DNA of 64,000 bases from JALOLV01 sp046295175 (GTDB lineage Bacteria; Bacteroidota; Bacteroidia; Cytophagales; Spirosomataceae). The notes below the pieces were generated by a model. That model searched no databases. It worked only from the letters and a program-made list of their open reading frames with translations, and had not been told where the DNA came from. Of the stretch, positions 17,780 to 26,742 are shown piece after piece (the first letter of the stretch is position 1; every line of letters starts with the position of its first letter). Where the stretch lies: positions 620,001 to 684,000 of the forward strand of contig JBKBNY010000001.1 in the NCBI GenBank assembly GCA_046295175.1. Reading direction: 5' to 3'. The position numbers and the translations under genes are program-made.

Positions 17780-19900
17780 TTATCCAAAACTAATCAGCGT
17801 AACAATCAATAAAATAACCCCAATAAATATACCAATGAGGTAGCTTTGAGCTTTTCCGTTTTGGATATATCGGGTGTAAAAGCCGAATCGGGCAATGAGC
17901 CAAGCAAAGAAATTGACAAAACTATCAATCACGTTTTGCTCAAACCAGCTATTGATATTGGCCAAAAACAATGTAAAATCGGCGATACCATTCACAATTC
18001 TATCAAAAATTAGAGCATCTAATTGCTTCACGTAGTCCATCAAACCATTCGAGATTTTGATTTGGCTACCGTCTTCGGCTGTTTGGTATTTACCAGTGAG
18101 TGTATGAATGAATAGCGAATAATAAAGTTTGTCTAAATAGAAATTATGAAATCCGAATTTTGCCAAGGCATTTTGTGGCTCGGTGGTTTCAAAATATACT
18201 TTTTGTACTTCTTCTTCGACAAATATATAACTTAACAAAATACCCAAAAATGCCACCAAAAACGCCACATAAGCTACCCAATAGTATTTACTTTCGGCAA
18301 GTGGAAATATCTCAGCAAACCAACCATGTTCGGCAACCAACGGATTGGTAGAAAACACAAAACCCGTTGAAGCGATAGCCATGACAACCAACGGAAGCTC
18401 GAAGTTTCCGAGTTTTTTCAAGAATTCAAACAAGCCGCCCTCTTCGTCGTTGGTTTGTATTTCGTCTTCTACTTTTACGATATTCTCAATTTGCTTAGCC
18501 ACTGATTTATAGGCACTTACGGCATTATCGGCAATCATTCGGAGAGGATTATCGTTTCGTTCAAAATACACCAAATAAATCTGGCGAGTCATGTAAAAAG
18601 CGGTCATACCCGTTGTGAGCAAAGCCACTACTGGTACGGTATAGTAATATTGTTGCTCGTGTCTGGATGCCCACTCAAAAGCCCCAATCAGAATGGCATC
18701 TTTCGACATAAAACCCGAAAACAGCGGAATTCCGACCAAGGCACAAGCACAGATTAAATGAGAATAATAAACGATTGGAATTTCTTTGCGGAAACCGCCC
18801 ATTTTACGCATATCTTGCTCGTGATGAGCATGATGAATAACCGCACCAGCCGATAAAAATAATCCTGCCTTAAAAAATGCGTGAGTCAATAAATGGAAAA
18901 TAGCGGCATTCATGGCTCCAACTCCTAAACCCACCACCATCACACCGAGCTGCGAGATTGTCGAATATGCCAACATTTTCTTGATGTCGCTCTGCATGAT
19001 TGCCGAAAACGCACCCAAAAACATGGTTATGGTACCGACAACCGTCATAACCATAAGGGCATCGGTTGTCAGAATCGGATAGATACGAGCCATCAAAAAT
19101 ATACCAGCGGCCACCATCGTTGCGGCGTGAATCAATGCCGAAACGGGTGTTGGGCCTTCCATTGCGTCGGGCAACCAAATTTGCAGCGGAAACTGTGCCG
19201 ATTTGGCAATACATCCACAAAAAATCAGGATACCGATGGTTGTTATGACCCAGTATTTTGAATCGCTAATATTAGGATTTTGCAGGATTTCGGATACTTG
19301 AGTAGTGATTTGTCCGAGTTCAAAAGTTCCGAAAAATCGGTAAATCAAGATGATTCCGATAAAAAGCCCCACATCGCCAATACGATTCACGATAAATGCT
19401 TTTTTGGCGGCATTGGTAGCCGATTGTTTTTCGTACCAAAATCCTATCAAAAAGTAAGAACAAGTGCCGACAAGCTCCCAAAAAATATAGATTTGGAGGA
19501 GGTTTCCCGAAACTACAATCCCAATCATCGAAAGCACAAAGAGATTTATTAGGGCAAAATATCGCCCAAAACTCTCATCGCCCTCCATGTATTTGATTGA
19601 GAATATCTGCACCCAAAGTGCCACAAATTGCACCAAAAAGTACATCAAAAAAGTAAGGTCATTGAAGAATAAATCGAATGTGATGAGGGTTTTGCCGACA
19701 TAAAACCACTTATAACTGATTAATTCGCTCGAAATATCGCTTAGGCGAATTCCCATCGAAAACAGAACCCCGACGAAATTGATAGCAACAGATAGCCATC
19801 CGATAGATTGTTCGCTCAGCGTATTGCGTTTGTAAAGCAAAAAGCCAAATCCAATCAGATAGAGAAGAAGATTTATAAGGATTATTCTCTCGACAGACAT
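17780..19900 (-). CDS. nuoL: NADH-quinone oxidoreductase subunit L
   Basis: 706 residues, somewhat longer than the usual 610-660. Hallmarks are IFWELVGTCSYFLIGFWYEK, NRIGDVGLFIGI, FPLQIWLPDAMEGPTPVSALIHAATMV (split here for length: motif at about residues 222-248) and the long C-terminal lateral helix region with a final helix. It is the distal proton-pumping subunit of complex I. nuoK and the rest of the complex are absent upstream: 406 bases of non-coding DNA separate it from a divergent gene, so nuoLMN forms its own transcript here. Confidence 0.95.
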   Translation of the reverse strand: MSVERIILINLLLYLIGFGFLLYKRNTLSEQSIGWLSVAINFVGVLFSMGIRLSDISSELISYKWFYVGKTLITFDLFFNDLTFLMYFLVQFVALWVQIFSIKYMEGDESFGRYFALINLFVLSMIGIVVSGNLLQIYIFWELVGTCSYFLIGFWYEKQSATNAAKKAFIVNRIGDVGLFIGIILIYRFFGTFELGQITTQVSEILQNPNISDSKYWVITTIGILIFCGCIAKSAQFPLQIWLPDAMEGPTPVSALIHAATMVAAGIFLMARIYPILTTDALMVMTVVGTITMFLGAFSAIMQSDIKKMLAYSTISQLGVMVVGLGVGAMNAAIFHLLTHAFFKAGLFLSAGAVIHHAHHEQDMRKMGGFRKEIPIVYYSHLICACALVGIPLFSGFMSKDAILIGAFEWASRHEQQYYYTVPVVALLTTGMTAFYMTRQIYLVYFERNDNPLRMIADNAVSAYKSVAKQIENIVKVEDEIQTNDEEGGLFEFLKKLGNFELPLVVMAIASTGFVFSTNPLVAEHGWFAEIFPLAESKYYWVAYVAFLVAFLGILLSYIFVEEEVQKVYFETTEPQNALAKFGFHNFYLDKLYYSLFIHTLTGKYQTAEDGSQIKISNGLMDYVKQLDALIFDRIVNGIADFTLFLANINSWFEQNVIDSFVNFFAWLIARFGFYTRYIQNGKAQSYLIGIFIGVILLIVTLISFG

Positions 19901-20306
19901 CCGTAAGGGGGATTGATAATTACGATTTTTGATTGACGATTGAGGTCAATTCAAAAATCTCAAAGCCAAATCAATAAAAATTTAACCTGATATTCTTAAT
20001 TTATTCAAAATAATTGCAAATATCAACTCTATGGAGTTAAGATGCAAAAAACATTCCGAAATATAGAGAATATTAAATAAACTACTTTATGAAATAACGA
20101 AATAGCAGATAACCTTTAGTTAAGGGGTGTAAGTAGTAGCACTACAAATATTTTAGAATTTGACAGATAGATGGTGTTAGAAACAAGAATAATTTCTACT
20201 TTTATGCACGTTGACGATTAAGTGGTGAATATTTATCTAAAAACGCCAAAAATCGAAGACTTACTTAATCAAATTTACTTATACAAACTTTTAGTGTTTA
20301 TTACTC
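19901..20306. other. 406-bp divergent intergenic region (nuoL / mgsA)
   Basis: AT-rich spacer between two divergent starts. It must hold the promoters for nuoLMN and mgsA. A near match to the Bacteroidota -7 box (TACTTTTA, around 20196) precedes mgsA on the plus strand, but no convincing TTTG partner is seen. No open frame, RNA gene or strong hairpin. Confidence 0.5.
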
Positions 20307-20768
20307 ATGTCGGATAAATTCATTACCAAGGTAATCTCGGCAAGAAAACGTATTGCATTGGTAGCCCACGACAACAAAAAAGATGATTTGATAGATTGGG
20401 CTATCTACAATAAGACCGTGTTATCGAAACACCAGCTTTTTGCTACTGGCACTACAGGACGGCTTCTTGAAGAAGCCCTCGATGTATCGGTTGTGAAACT
20501 TCTGAGTGGTCCTTTAGGTGGTGACCAGCAGATTGGTGCGTTGATAGCCGAAGGTAAAATCGACATCTTGTTTTTCTTCTGGGACCCTATGGAAGCCCAA
20601 CCCCACGACCCCGACATCAAAGCTCTTCTACGTTTGGGAGTTGTCTGGAATATCCCGATGGCATGCGACCGTGCCACTGCAGACTATATTCTGACATCGA
20701 CCTTGATGCACACCGAATACGAAACCTTCGTGCCAGATTATAAGAATTATACCAAAAGAAAGATTTAG
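20307..20768 (+). CDS. mgsA: Methylglyoxal synthase
   Basis: 153 residues, the normal length. It converts dihydroxyacetone phosphate to methylglyoxal and phosphate, a bypass that releases phosphate when sugar phosphates build up. Family motifs are all visible: IALVAHDNKKDDLI, FATGTTGRLLEE, SGPLGGDQQIGALI with the catalytic aspartate, FFWDPMEAQPHDPDIKALLR and MACDRATAD. Cytoplasmic. It lies upstream of a sugar-type symporter and a mutarotase, which fits a role in carbohydrate overflow, though 147 bases separate it from the symporter. Confidence 0.95.
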   Translation: MSDKFITKVISARKRIALVAHDNKKDDLIDWAIYNKTVLSKHQLFATGTTGRLLEEALDVSVVKLLSGPLGGDQQIGALIAEGKIDILFFFWDPMEAQPHDPDIKALLRLGVVWNIPMACDRATADYILTSTLMHTEYETFVPDYKNYTKRKI

Positions 20769-20915
20769 ATAATAATTGAATTCAGGATTCTCGATGGATT
20801 CTGAAACTGGTACTGTTTTGGCAAAAAATGATGAATTGATATTCAGGATATAATTATTTAAAGAATTTATTGATATATTCACAAATCTTGTTTAACCCTA
20901 AAAAATTACTTTTGA

Positions 20916-22571
20916 ATGGCTCTCGGTCTCGAAACCCTCGATTACATTATCTTTTTGGTTTATTTTGTCATCGTTTCTTCTTACGGCTATTGGATTTACA
21001 AAAACAAAGGCAAACAATCGGCCGATAGTAAAGACTTCTTTTTGGCTGAAGGCTCGCTTACTTGGTGGGCAATCGGTGCTTCGATTATCGCTTCAAATAT
21101 CTCGGCCGAGCAGTTTATTGGCATGAGCGGACAAGCGTTTCAGTTGGGGATTGCTATTTCGGTGTATGAGCTTTTGGGAGGTGTTTCACTCTTGATTGTG
21201 GCGGTGTATTTTCTGCCGATGTATCTCAACAACAAGATATTTACGATGCCGCAATTCTTGGCCAAACGCTACGACGGACGCTTGGCTACAATTATGGCTG
21301 TTTTTTGGCTCTTCTTGTACATTTTCGTAAATCTAACTTCAATCATCTATCTCGGTGGATTGAGCTTAGAGAAAATGACGGGCTTTAGCTTTATGTCGTG
21401 TGCTATTTTCCTGACAGTCTTTGCCGTAATCATCACGCTTGGCGGAATGAAAGTTATCGGCTACACCGATGTGATTCAGGTAGTTTGTTTGATTTTTGGT
21501 GGATTGGCTACAACTTATTTAGCACTTGATTTACTGTCGAATAAAGTAGGAACAGGTTCGGGCGTTTTTGAGGGATTAAAACTCATTTCTCAAAAAGCAG
21601 ATAGCCATTTACACATGATTTTTGAGCCGAATCAATACCAAGTTCATGATGGAAAAGGCGGATTTATTGATGCTTACCGCCAATTGCCGGGTATTATGAT
21701 GTTTATTATTGGCGGTCAGTGGGTCAATAACCTCAATTATTTTGGATGTAACCAATATATGACTCAGCGTGCTTTGGGTGCCGATATTTCTACGGCTCGA
21801 AATGGCGTTTTGTTTGCAGCATTTATGAAAATGTTGATGCCAATCATTGTGGTGCTTCCGGGTTTGGCAGCTTTTGTGATTTTCCAAGAAAATGCCGATG
21901 CTTCTATCGTGAACGGAATCACGCAAAACGGAATCGTAAAACCCGATAATGCGTATCCGGTTTTATTAAACCTACTTCCAGTCGGGCTAAAAGGCCTTGC
22001 TTTTGCTGCACTTACTGCCGCTATCGTGGCATCGTTGGCGGGTAAAGCCAATAGTATTTCTACGATTTATGTATTGGATATTCACAAAAAATTCTTCAAT
22101 AAAAATCTTACCGAAAAACAAACCGTTTGGACAGGTCGAGTGGCTATCATCATTGCATTTATCATAGCCTTAATCGTTAGCCCACTCTTGGCTAATTTCG
22201 GACAAGCGTTTGAATACATTCAGGTTTATACGGGATACATTTCGCCGGGTATCTTGAGTATTTTCTTACTCGGTTTCTTCTGGAGAAAAGCCACTGCCAA
22301 TGGAGCTTTGGCGGCAGCTGTTTTGAGTATTGCCTTGTCGGCAGTTATCGAGCATTTTTATCCAGATTTCCCATTCCTCAATCGCATGGGTGTTGTTTTC
22401 TGGATTTGCTCATTGGTACACATCACCATTAGTTTAATTGAAGGAAAAGGCAAAGACCAAGACAACGCATTTGAGGTTCGTAAAGAATGGTTTAAAGTTG
22501 ATACAACCTTTGCGATTGGGGCATTGATTGTTTGTGGTATCTTTACACTTATTTATACAGTATTTTGGTAA
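20916..22571 (+). CDS. Sodium/solute symporter family (SGLT-like) transporter
   Basis: 551 residues with about 14 membrane helices. SSS-family marks are LTWWAIGASIIASNISAEQFIGMSG in the first helices (given in part: residues about 48-72), GGMKVIGYTDVIQ, and AALTAAIVASLAGKANSISTIY in the middle. The first-helix pattern matches the vSGLT-like sugar branch. An inner-membrane Na+-coupled importer; the substrate is probably a sugar, supported by the mutarotase 50 bases downstream on the same strand. Confidence 0.88.
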   Translation: MALGLETLDYIIFLVYFVIVSSYGYWIYKNKGKQSADSKDFFLAEGSLTWWAIGASIIASNISAEQFIGMSGQAFQLGIAISVYELLGGVSLLIVAVYFLPMYLNNKIFTMPQFLAKRYDGRLATIMAVFWLFLYIFVNLTSIIYLGGLSLEKMTGFSFMSCAIFLTVFAVIITLGGMKVIGYTDVIQVVCLIFGGLATTYLALDLLSNKVGTGSGVFEGLKLISQKADSHLHMIFEPNQYQVHDGKGGFIDAYRQLPGIMMFIIGGQWVNNLNYFGCNQYMTQRALGADISTARNGVLFAAFMKMLMPIIVVLPGLAAFVIFQENADASIVNGITQNGIVKPDNAYPVLLNLLPVGLKGLAFAALTAAIVASLAGKANSISTIYVLDIHKKFFNKNLTEKQTVWTGRVAIIIAFIIALIVSPLLANFGQAFEYIQVYTGYISPGILSIFLLGFFWRKATANGALAAAVLSIALSAVIEHFYPDFPFLNRMGVVFWICSLVHITISLIEGKGKDQDNAFEVRKEWFKVDTTFAIGALIVCGIFTLIYTVFW

Positions 22572-22621
22572 TATTCAATCAAACGCTGTTAGGAAAGCGT
22601 TAAAAATTCAATCTTAAAACT

Positions 22622-23782
22622 ATGAACTTAAAAACACTCGGTGTGATTCTTTGTGGCGTAGTTCTGTTGCAAAGTTGTACATCAAAAACATCCGAAAACA
22701 CTCAAACAGATTCAGTAAAAGTGAACAAAATCGAAAAAGTAGCCTATGGTCAGCTGCCAGATGGCTCAACAGCCGACCTCTTTACGCTTCGCAATGCAAA
22801 CGGCATGGAAGTACAGATTACAAACTATGGTGGAACAATCACTAACTTGACCGCCCCAGATAAAAATGGCAAATACGAAAACGTAACTCTTGCTTGCGAT
22901 TCGCTCGACGGATATTTGAAAGGTGTTCCGTTTTTTGGTGCTTTGGTAGGTCGTTACGGAAACCGTATCGCCAAAGGTAAATTTACATTAGAAGGTAAAG
23001 AATACACATTGGCCCAAAATAATGGTGTAAATGCCCTTCATGGTGGTAAAAAAGGTTTTGATAAAGTGCTTTGGGCGGCCACTCCGATTGATGGCGAAGA
23101 ACCACAATTAAAGCTAAACTACACTTCGGCCGATGGCGAAGAGGGCTATCCAGGCAAGTTAGATGTTGAGGTGATTTACACGCTTCAAAAAGATAATTCG
23201 TTGAAGATTGATTATAAAGCAACCACCGATAAAACAACGGTTGTGAATCTTACGAATCATACGTATTTCAATCTAACGGGCGATGCCAGCAAAGAAATTC
23301 TCGACCATGAAGTGACGCTTTTGGCCGATAAATTTGTACCCGTTGATGAAACCTTGATTCCGACTGGCGAATTGAAAGCCGTTGCGGGTACTCCGTTCGA
23401 CTTTACGACAGCTCATAAAATTGGCGAGAGAATCAACGACGAAAAAGACATCCAAATCAAATACGGAAAAGGCTACGACCATTGCTGGGTATTTACAGAT
23501 TCGAGCAATAAACTCAAAAACGTGGCTTCGGTTCATGAAGCAACTACGGGGCGATTTATGGAGGTTTTGACGACCGAACCAGCCGTTCAGTTCTATACAG
23601 GAAATTTCTTGAATGGTTCGGCAATTGTTAAAGGTGGAATACCTGCTAAGTTCCGTACCGGATTTTGTTTAGAAACCGAGCATTATCCAGATTCACCGAA
23701 TCAACCGAAGTTCCCGACTACTACTTTAAAACCAGGTGAAACTTATCAAACAACAACGATTTATAAGTTTTCGGTAAAATAA
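22622..23782 (+). CDS. Aldose 1-epimerase (galactose mutarotase family), lipoprotein
   Basis: 386 residues. Starts with a lipoprotein signal (GVVLLQSC, lipid-attached cysteine about residue 19), so it should be periplasmic. The mutarotase fold follows with NHTYFNL (catalytic histidine), ALHGGKKGFDKVLW, and the catalytic glutamate in CLETEHYPDSPNQP near the C-terminus. It interconverts alpha and beta anomers of hexoses such as glucose or galactose. The 50-base gap from the symporter suggests co-transcription, converting sugars to the transported anomer. A terminator follows. Confidence 0.9.
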   Translation: MNLKTLGVILCGVVLLQSCTSKTSENTQTDSVKVNKIEKVAYGQLPDGSTADLFTLRNANGMEVQITNYGGTITNLTAPDKNGKYENVTLACDSLDGYLKGVPFFGALVGRYGNRIAKGKFTLEGKEYTLAQNNGVNALHGGKKGFDKVLWAATPIDGEEPQLKLNYTSADGEEGYPGKLDVEVIYTLQKDNSLKIDYKATTDKTTVVNLTNHTYFNLTGDASKEILDHEVTLLADKFVPVDETLIPTGELKAVAGTPFDFTTAHKIGERINDEKDIQIKYGKGYDHCWVFTDSSNKLKNVASVHEATTGRFMEVLTTEPAVQFYTGNFLNGSAIVKGGIPAKFRTGFCLETEHYPDSPNQPKFPTTTLKPGETYQTTTIYKFSVK

Positions 23783-23799
23783 TAAGTCTTTTTATGCAG

Positions 23800-23831
23800 A
23801 ATCCCTTGGTTACGACAATCAAGGGATTTTT
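23800..23831 (+). terminator. Rho-independent terminator after the symporter/epimerase pair
   Basis: AATCCCTTG (23800-23808) and CAAGGGATT (23820-23828) form a perfect 9-bp stem with an 11-nt loop and a following T-rich run, 17 bases after the epimerase stop. Confidence 0.8.
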
Positions 23832-23915
23832 GTTTGTTGCGATTTCTCTATTCTCCTCAAAAGTCGTAACTTACCAGCCATATTCAACCTTACAATTTTT
23901 CAACCTATTTTACAA

Positions 23916-25286
23916 ATGAATAATTACTTCATAAATCGCCGCACTTTTCTGCATGGTGCTACGGCGACACTTGCACTTTCGGCTTTGGGGGTCAAGGCTT
24001 CTGAATCATTGAAACCCGCAAAAATCTATCGAGTTGCATTAATTGGTACAGGGTGGTACGGAAAAAGCGATTTATTTCGGCTCATTCAAGTTGCCGATGT
24101 CGAGGTAGTAGCCCTTTGCGATGTCGATAAAAAAATGCTCACAGCTGCTGGCGAACTCGTCAGTAAACGCCAAAAATCAGGGAAAATACCTAAACTTTAT
24201 GGCGATTATCGCAAGATGCTCGCCGAGAATAAGTTGGATATTGTGCTAATCGGCACTCCCGACCATTGGCACGCACTCACGGCCATAGATGCCATGCGTG
24301 CGGGGGCTCATGTGTATGTGCAGAAGCCCATCAGTGTAGATGTCATCGAAGGCGAGGCAATGGTGGCCGCAGCCCGTAAATACAACCGTGTGGTGCAGGT
24401 CGGCACACAACGCAAAAGCACCCCTCACTTGATTGACGCCAAGAAAAACATCGTCGATGCGGGGCTTTTGGGCAAGGTTTCACACGTCGAGATGTGTTGT
24501 TATTTTCACATGCGAAACAACGGGAATCCGCCGACCGAGCCAGTGCCTGACTTCTTCGATTACGAAATGTGGACAGGCCCCGCTCCGATGCGTCCGTATG
24601 ATGGGCTACCGCACATCCGTTGGTGGAGAACGTTTAACGAATACGGCAACGGTATCATGGGCGATATGTGCGTTCATATGCTCGATACGGTTCGGTGGAT
24701 GCTTAAATTAGGCTGGCCAAAACGAATTACATCTACGGGTGGAATCTTTGTTCAGAAAGACGGAAAATCTAATATTGCCGATACCCAAACGGCTGTTTTT
24801 GAATACGATGAATTGAATTGCGTTTGGCAACATCGCTCTTGGGGAACACCTGCCAATCCTGAATATCCGTGGGCTTTTATTTTGTACGGCGAAAAAGGAA
24901 CTCTTTACGGTAGCACTATGCGGTACGATTTTGTTCCACAAGGCAAAGGCGAGAAGATTCATCAAGATGTAGTTTACGAAAAAGAAAAATATCCCGAAGA
25001 CGTAACCGAGGAGCGTATCGAGCTAAACGCTGCACCTGCAACGAGGCTTCACATGGTTGATTTTATCAAGGCAATCGAAAATAACAGCCGTCCAGTTGCC
25101 GATATTGAAGAAGGGCATATCTCGACAGCAAGTTGTATTTTGGCTAATATTTCGATGAATCTCAACGGTCGACCGCTCGTGTATGACCCCAAGAAACGAG
25201 AAGTTGTGGGCGATAAAGAGGCCACTTCGTTACTGCGTCGCCCCTACCGCAAAGGTTGGGTGCATCCAGAGGTGGATAAGGTTTAA
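23916..25286 (+). CDS. Gfo/Idh/MocA family oxidoreductase with Tat signal
   Basis: 456 residues. A twin-arginine signal (NRRTFLHGATATLALSALG) precedes the NAD(P)-binding Rossmann domain (YRVALIGTGWYGKSD, about 39-53). The family motif GTPDHWHALTAIDAM then QKPISVD (conserved lysine) is present, then the C-terminal alpha/beta substrate domain. Tat export fits cofactor-loaded periplasmic glycoside-modifying enzymes of this group. Substrate unknown. It lies downstream of sugar genes but beyond a terminator, so it is probably separately transcribed. A paralogue is at 40156-41445. Confidence 0.87.
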   Translation: MNNYFINRRTFLHGATATLALSALGVKASESLKPAKIYRVALIGTGWYGKSDLFRLIQVADVEVVALCDVDKKMLTAAGELVSKRQKSGKIPKLYGDYRKMLAENKLDIVLIGTPDHWHALTAIDAMRAGAHVYVQKPISVDVIEGEAMVAAARKYNRVVQVGTQRKSTPHLIDAKKNIVDAGLLGKVSHVEMCCYFHMRNNGNPPTEPVPDFFDYEMWTGPAPMRPYDGLPHIRWWRTFNEYGNGIMGDMCVHMLDTVRWMLKLGWPKRITSTGGIFVQKDGKSNIADTQTAVFEYDELNCVWQHRSWGTPANPEYPWAFILYGEKGTLYGSTMRYDFVPQGKGEKIHQDVVYEKEKYPEDVTEERIELNAAPATRLHMVDFIKAIENNSRPVADIEEGHISTASCILANISMNLNGRPLVYDPKKREVVGDKEATSLLRRPYRKGWVHPEVDKV

Positions 25287-25304
25287 ATAATAGCTTCACT
25301 TCAT

Positions 25305-25330
25305 AGGGTCGGGTTTGCAAACCCGACCCT
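25305..25330. repeat. Perfect 26-nt palindrome
   Basis: AGGGTCGGGTTTG immediately followed by its reverse complement CAAACCCGACCCT, 18 bases after the oxidoreductase stop. No T tract follows. The core resembles the TCGGGATT...AATCCCGA hairpin at 62980-63000. It may act as a weak terminator or be a mobile palindrome. Confidence 0.7.
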
Positions 25331-25440
25331 GTCAAGATTATCTCACAAAATCCACATTCTCTTTCCGTTTTCTGATAATTTCCTTCAAATTTGTATGACA
25401 TTTGCTACCGTACAGCAAAACTGCTTTTTAACCAAAGAAA

Positions 25441-26691
25441 ATGGAATCTATCTTACCACTTTTGCAAGCTACGCAGAAGGCATCAATCGGTGTCCGTAAT
25501 TTATCCGACCAACGCCGCCGTGATTTACTAATTCGTTTGGCAGAGGTCGTCATGTCTAATAAAGATTTGATTATATCCGAAAATCAAAAAGATTTAGACT
25601 TGATGCCCAAGTCGGACCCCAAGTGGGACAGATTGCTACTAACCGAAAAACGTATTGAAGACTTGGCAGCATCGCTTCGTCAGGTGGCTGATTTAGCAGA
25701 CCCAACTAACGTAGTTTCGACCGAAAAAATCTTAGAAAACGGTCTCAAAATCAAGAAAATAAACGTTGCTTTGGGTGTTGTTGGCGTGATTTATGAATCT
25801 CGACCAAATGTCACGCTCGATGTGGCTTCGCTGTGTTTGCGTTCGGGCAATGCCTGTGTCTTGAAAGGTGGTAAAGAGGCCAACTTCTCAAATCTTTGTT
25901 TGGTTGGATTAATCCACAGCGTTCTCGAAGAATTTGGAGTTGATAAAAACGCTGTTTTGCTTTTACCAACCGATAGAAAATTCGTTGACGAACTCTTGAA
26001 GGCTACCCGCTACGTCGATATAATTATTCCTCGTGGTAGCGATGCCCTGATACAATTTGTGCGTCAGAATTCACTCATTCCTACCATCGAAACTGGTGCA
26101 GGGGTTTGCCATGCCTACGTAGAAGCTACTGCCGATTTGGCAAAAGCCAAAGATATTGTTGTCAATGCCCGAGTTTCACGCCCTTCGGTTTGTAATTCTT
26201 TAGATTGTATTTTGGTCGATGGGGCCATCGCCGATGTTTTCTTGCCAATGCTTTGCGAAGATTTTAAAAAATGGAGCGTAGCAGTTTATGCCGATAATCA
26301 AGCATTTGAAGTGTTGAAGAAAGCAAATTACGATAGATTATACGAAGCTGTACCCGAAGATTTTGGTCGTGAATGGCTCGATTACAAAATCTCAATCAAG
26401 ACCGTAAATGGTATTGATGAAGCCTTAGAACATATCCAAAACTATTCATCGCGGCATTCAGAATCAATCATTACACAAAATATCGAACTTGCCGAACGGT
26501 TTTTGAGAGATGTAGATGCAGCAGCAGTTTACCACAATGCTTCGACTCGCTTTACTGATGGTGGGGTGTTTGGATTAGGTGCCGAAATCGGAATTTCTAC
26601 CCAGAAACTCCACGCCCGTGGGCCATTTGCCCTCGAAAAACTCGTTACCGAAAAATGGGTTTGCTACGGCGATGGGCAGGTTAGGTGGTGA
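25441..26691 (+). CDS. proA: Glutamate-5-semialdehyde dehydrogenase (gamma-glutamyl phosphate reductase)
   Basis: 416 residues, the usual length. Catalyses NADPH-dependent reduction of L-glutamyl-5-phosphate in proline synthesis. Family signs: VIYESRPNVTLDVASLCLRSGNA, IPRGSDALIQFV, the catalytic cysteine in RVSRPSVCNSLDCILVD, and HNASTRFTDGGVFGLGAEIGIST (in part; residues about 362-384). Cytoplasmic. The usual partner proB is not in the window. Confidence 0.96.
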   Translation: MESILPLLQATQKASIGVRNLSDQRRRDLLIRLAEVVMSNKDLIISENQKDLDLMPKSDPKWDRLLLTEKRIEDLAASLRQVADLADPTNVVSTEKILENGLKIKKINVALGVVGVIYESRPNVTLDVASLCLRSGNACVLKGGKEANFSNLCLVGLIHSVLEEFGVDKNAVLLLPTDRKFVDELLKATRYVDIIIPRGSDALIQFVRQNSLIPTIETGAGVCHAYVEATADLAKAKDIVVNARVSRPSVCNSLDCILVDGAIADVFLPMLCEDFKKWSVAVYADNQAFEVLKKANYDRLYEAVPEDFGREWLDYKISIKTVNGIDEALEHIQNYSSRHSESIITQNIELAERFLRDVDAAAVYHNASTRFTDGGVFGLGAEIGISTQKLHARGPFALEKLVTEKWVCYGDGQVRW

Positions 26692-26704
26692 AATAATTGT
26701 TTGA

Positions 26705-26738
26705 ATTATAGGAACACGCCGCGGCGTGTTCCTATAAT
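26705..26738. repeat. Perfect 34-nt palindrome between convergent proA and valS
   Basis: Two 17-base arms meet at 26721/26722; the centre is AACACGCCGCGGCGTGTT. It fills most of the 51-base gap between two convergent genes and is flanked by AT-rich sequence, so it can act as a bidirectional terminator. It shares AGGAACAC with 17739-17762. Confidence 0.7.
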
Positions 26739-26742
26739 ATTT

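Noticed and set aside
20907..20914. TACTTTTG as promoter of the symporter gene
   Set aside because: Transcription would begin after the ATG at 20916, so it cannot serve that start.
23916..25286. Operon membership of the first Gfo/Idh/MocA gene with the symporter and epimerase
   Set aside because: A perfect 9-bp stem terminator at 23800-23831 separates them.
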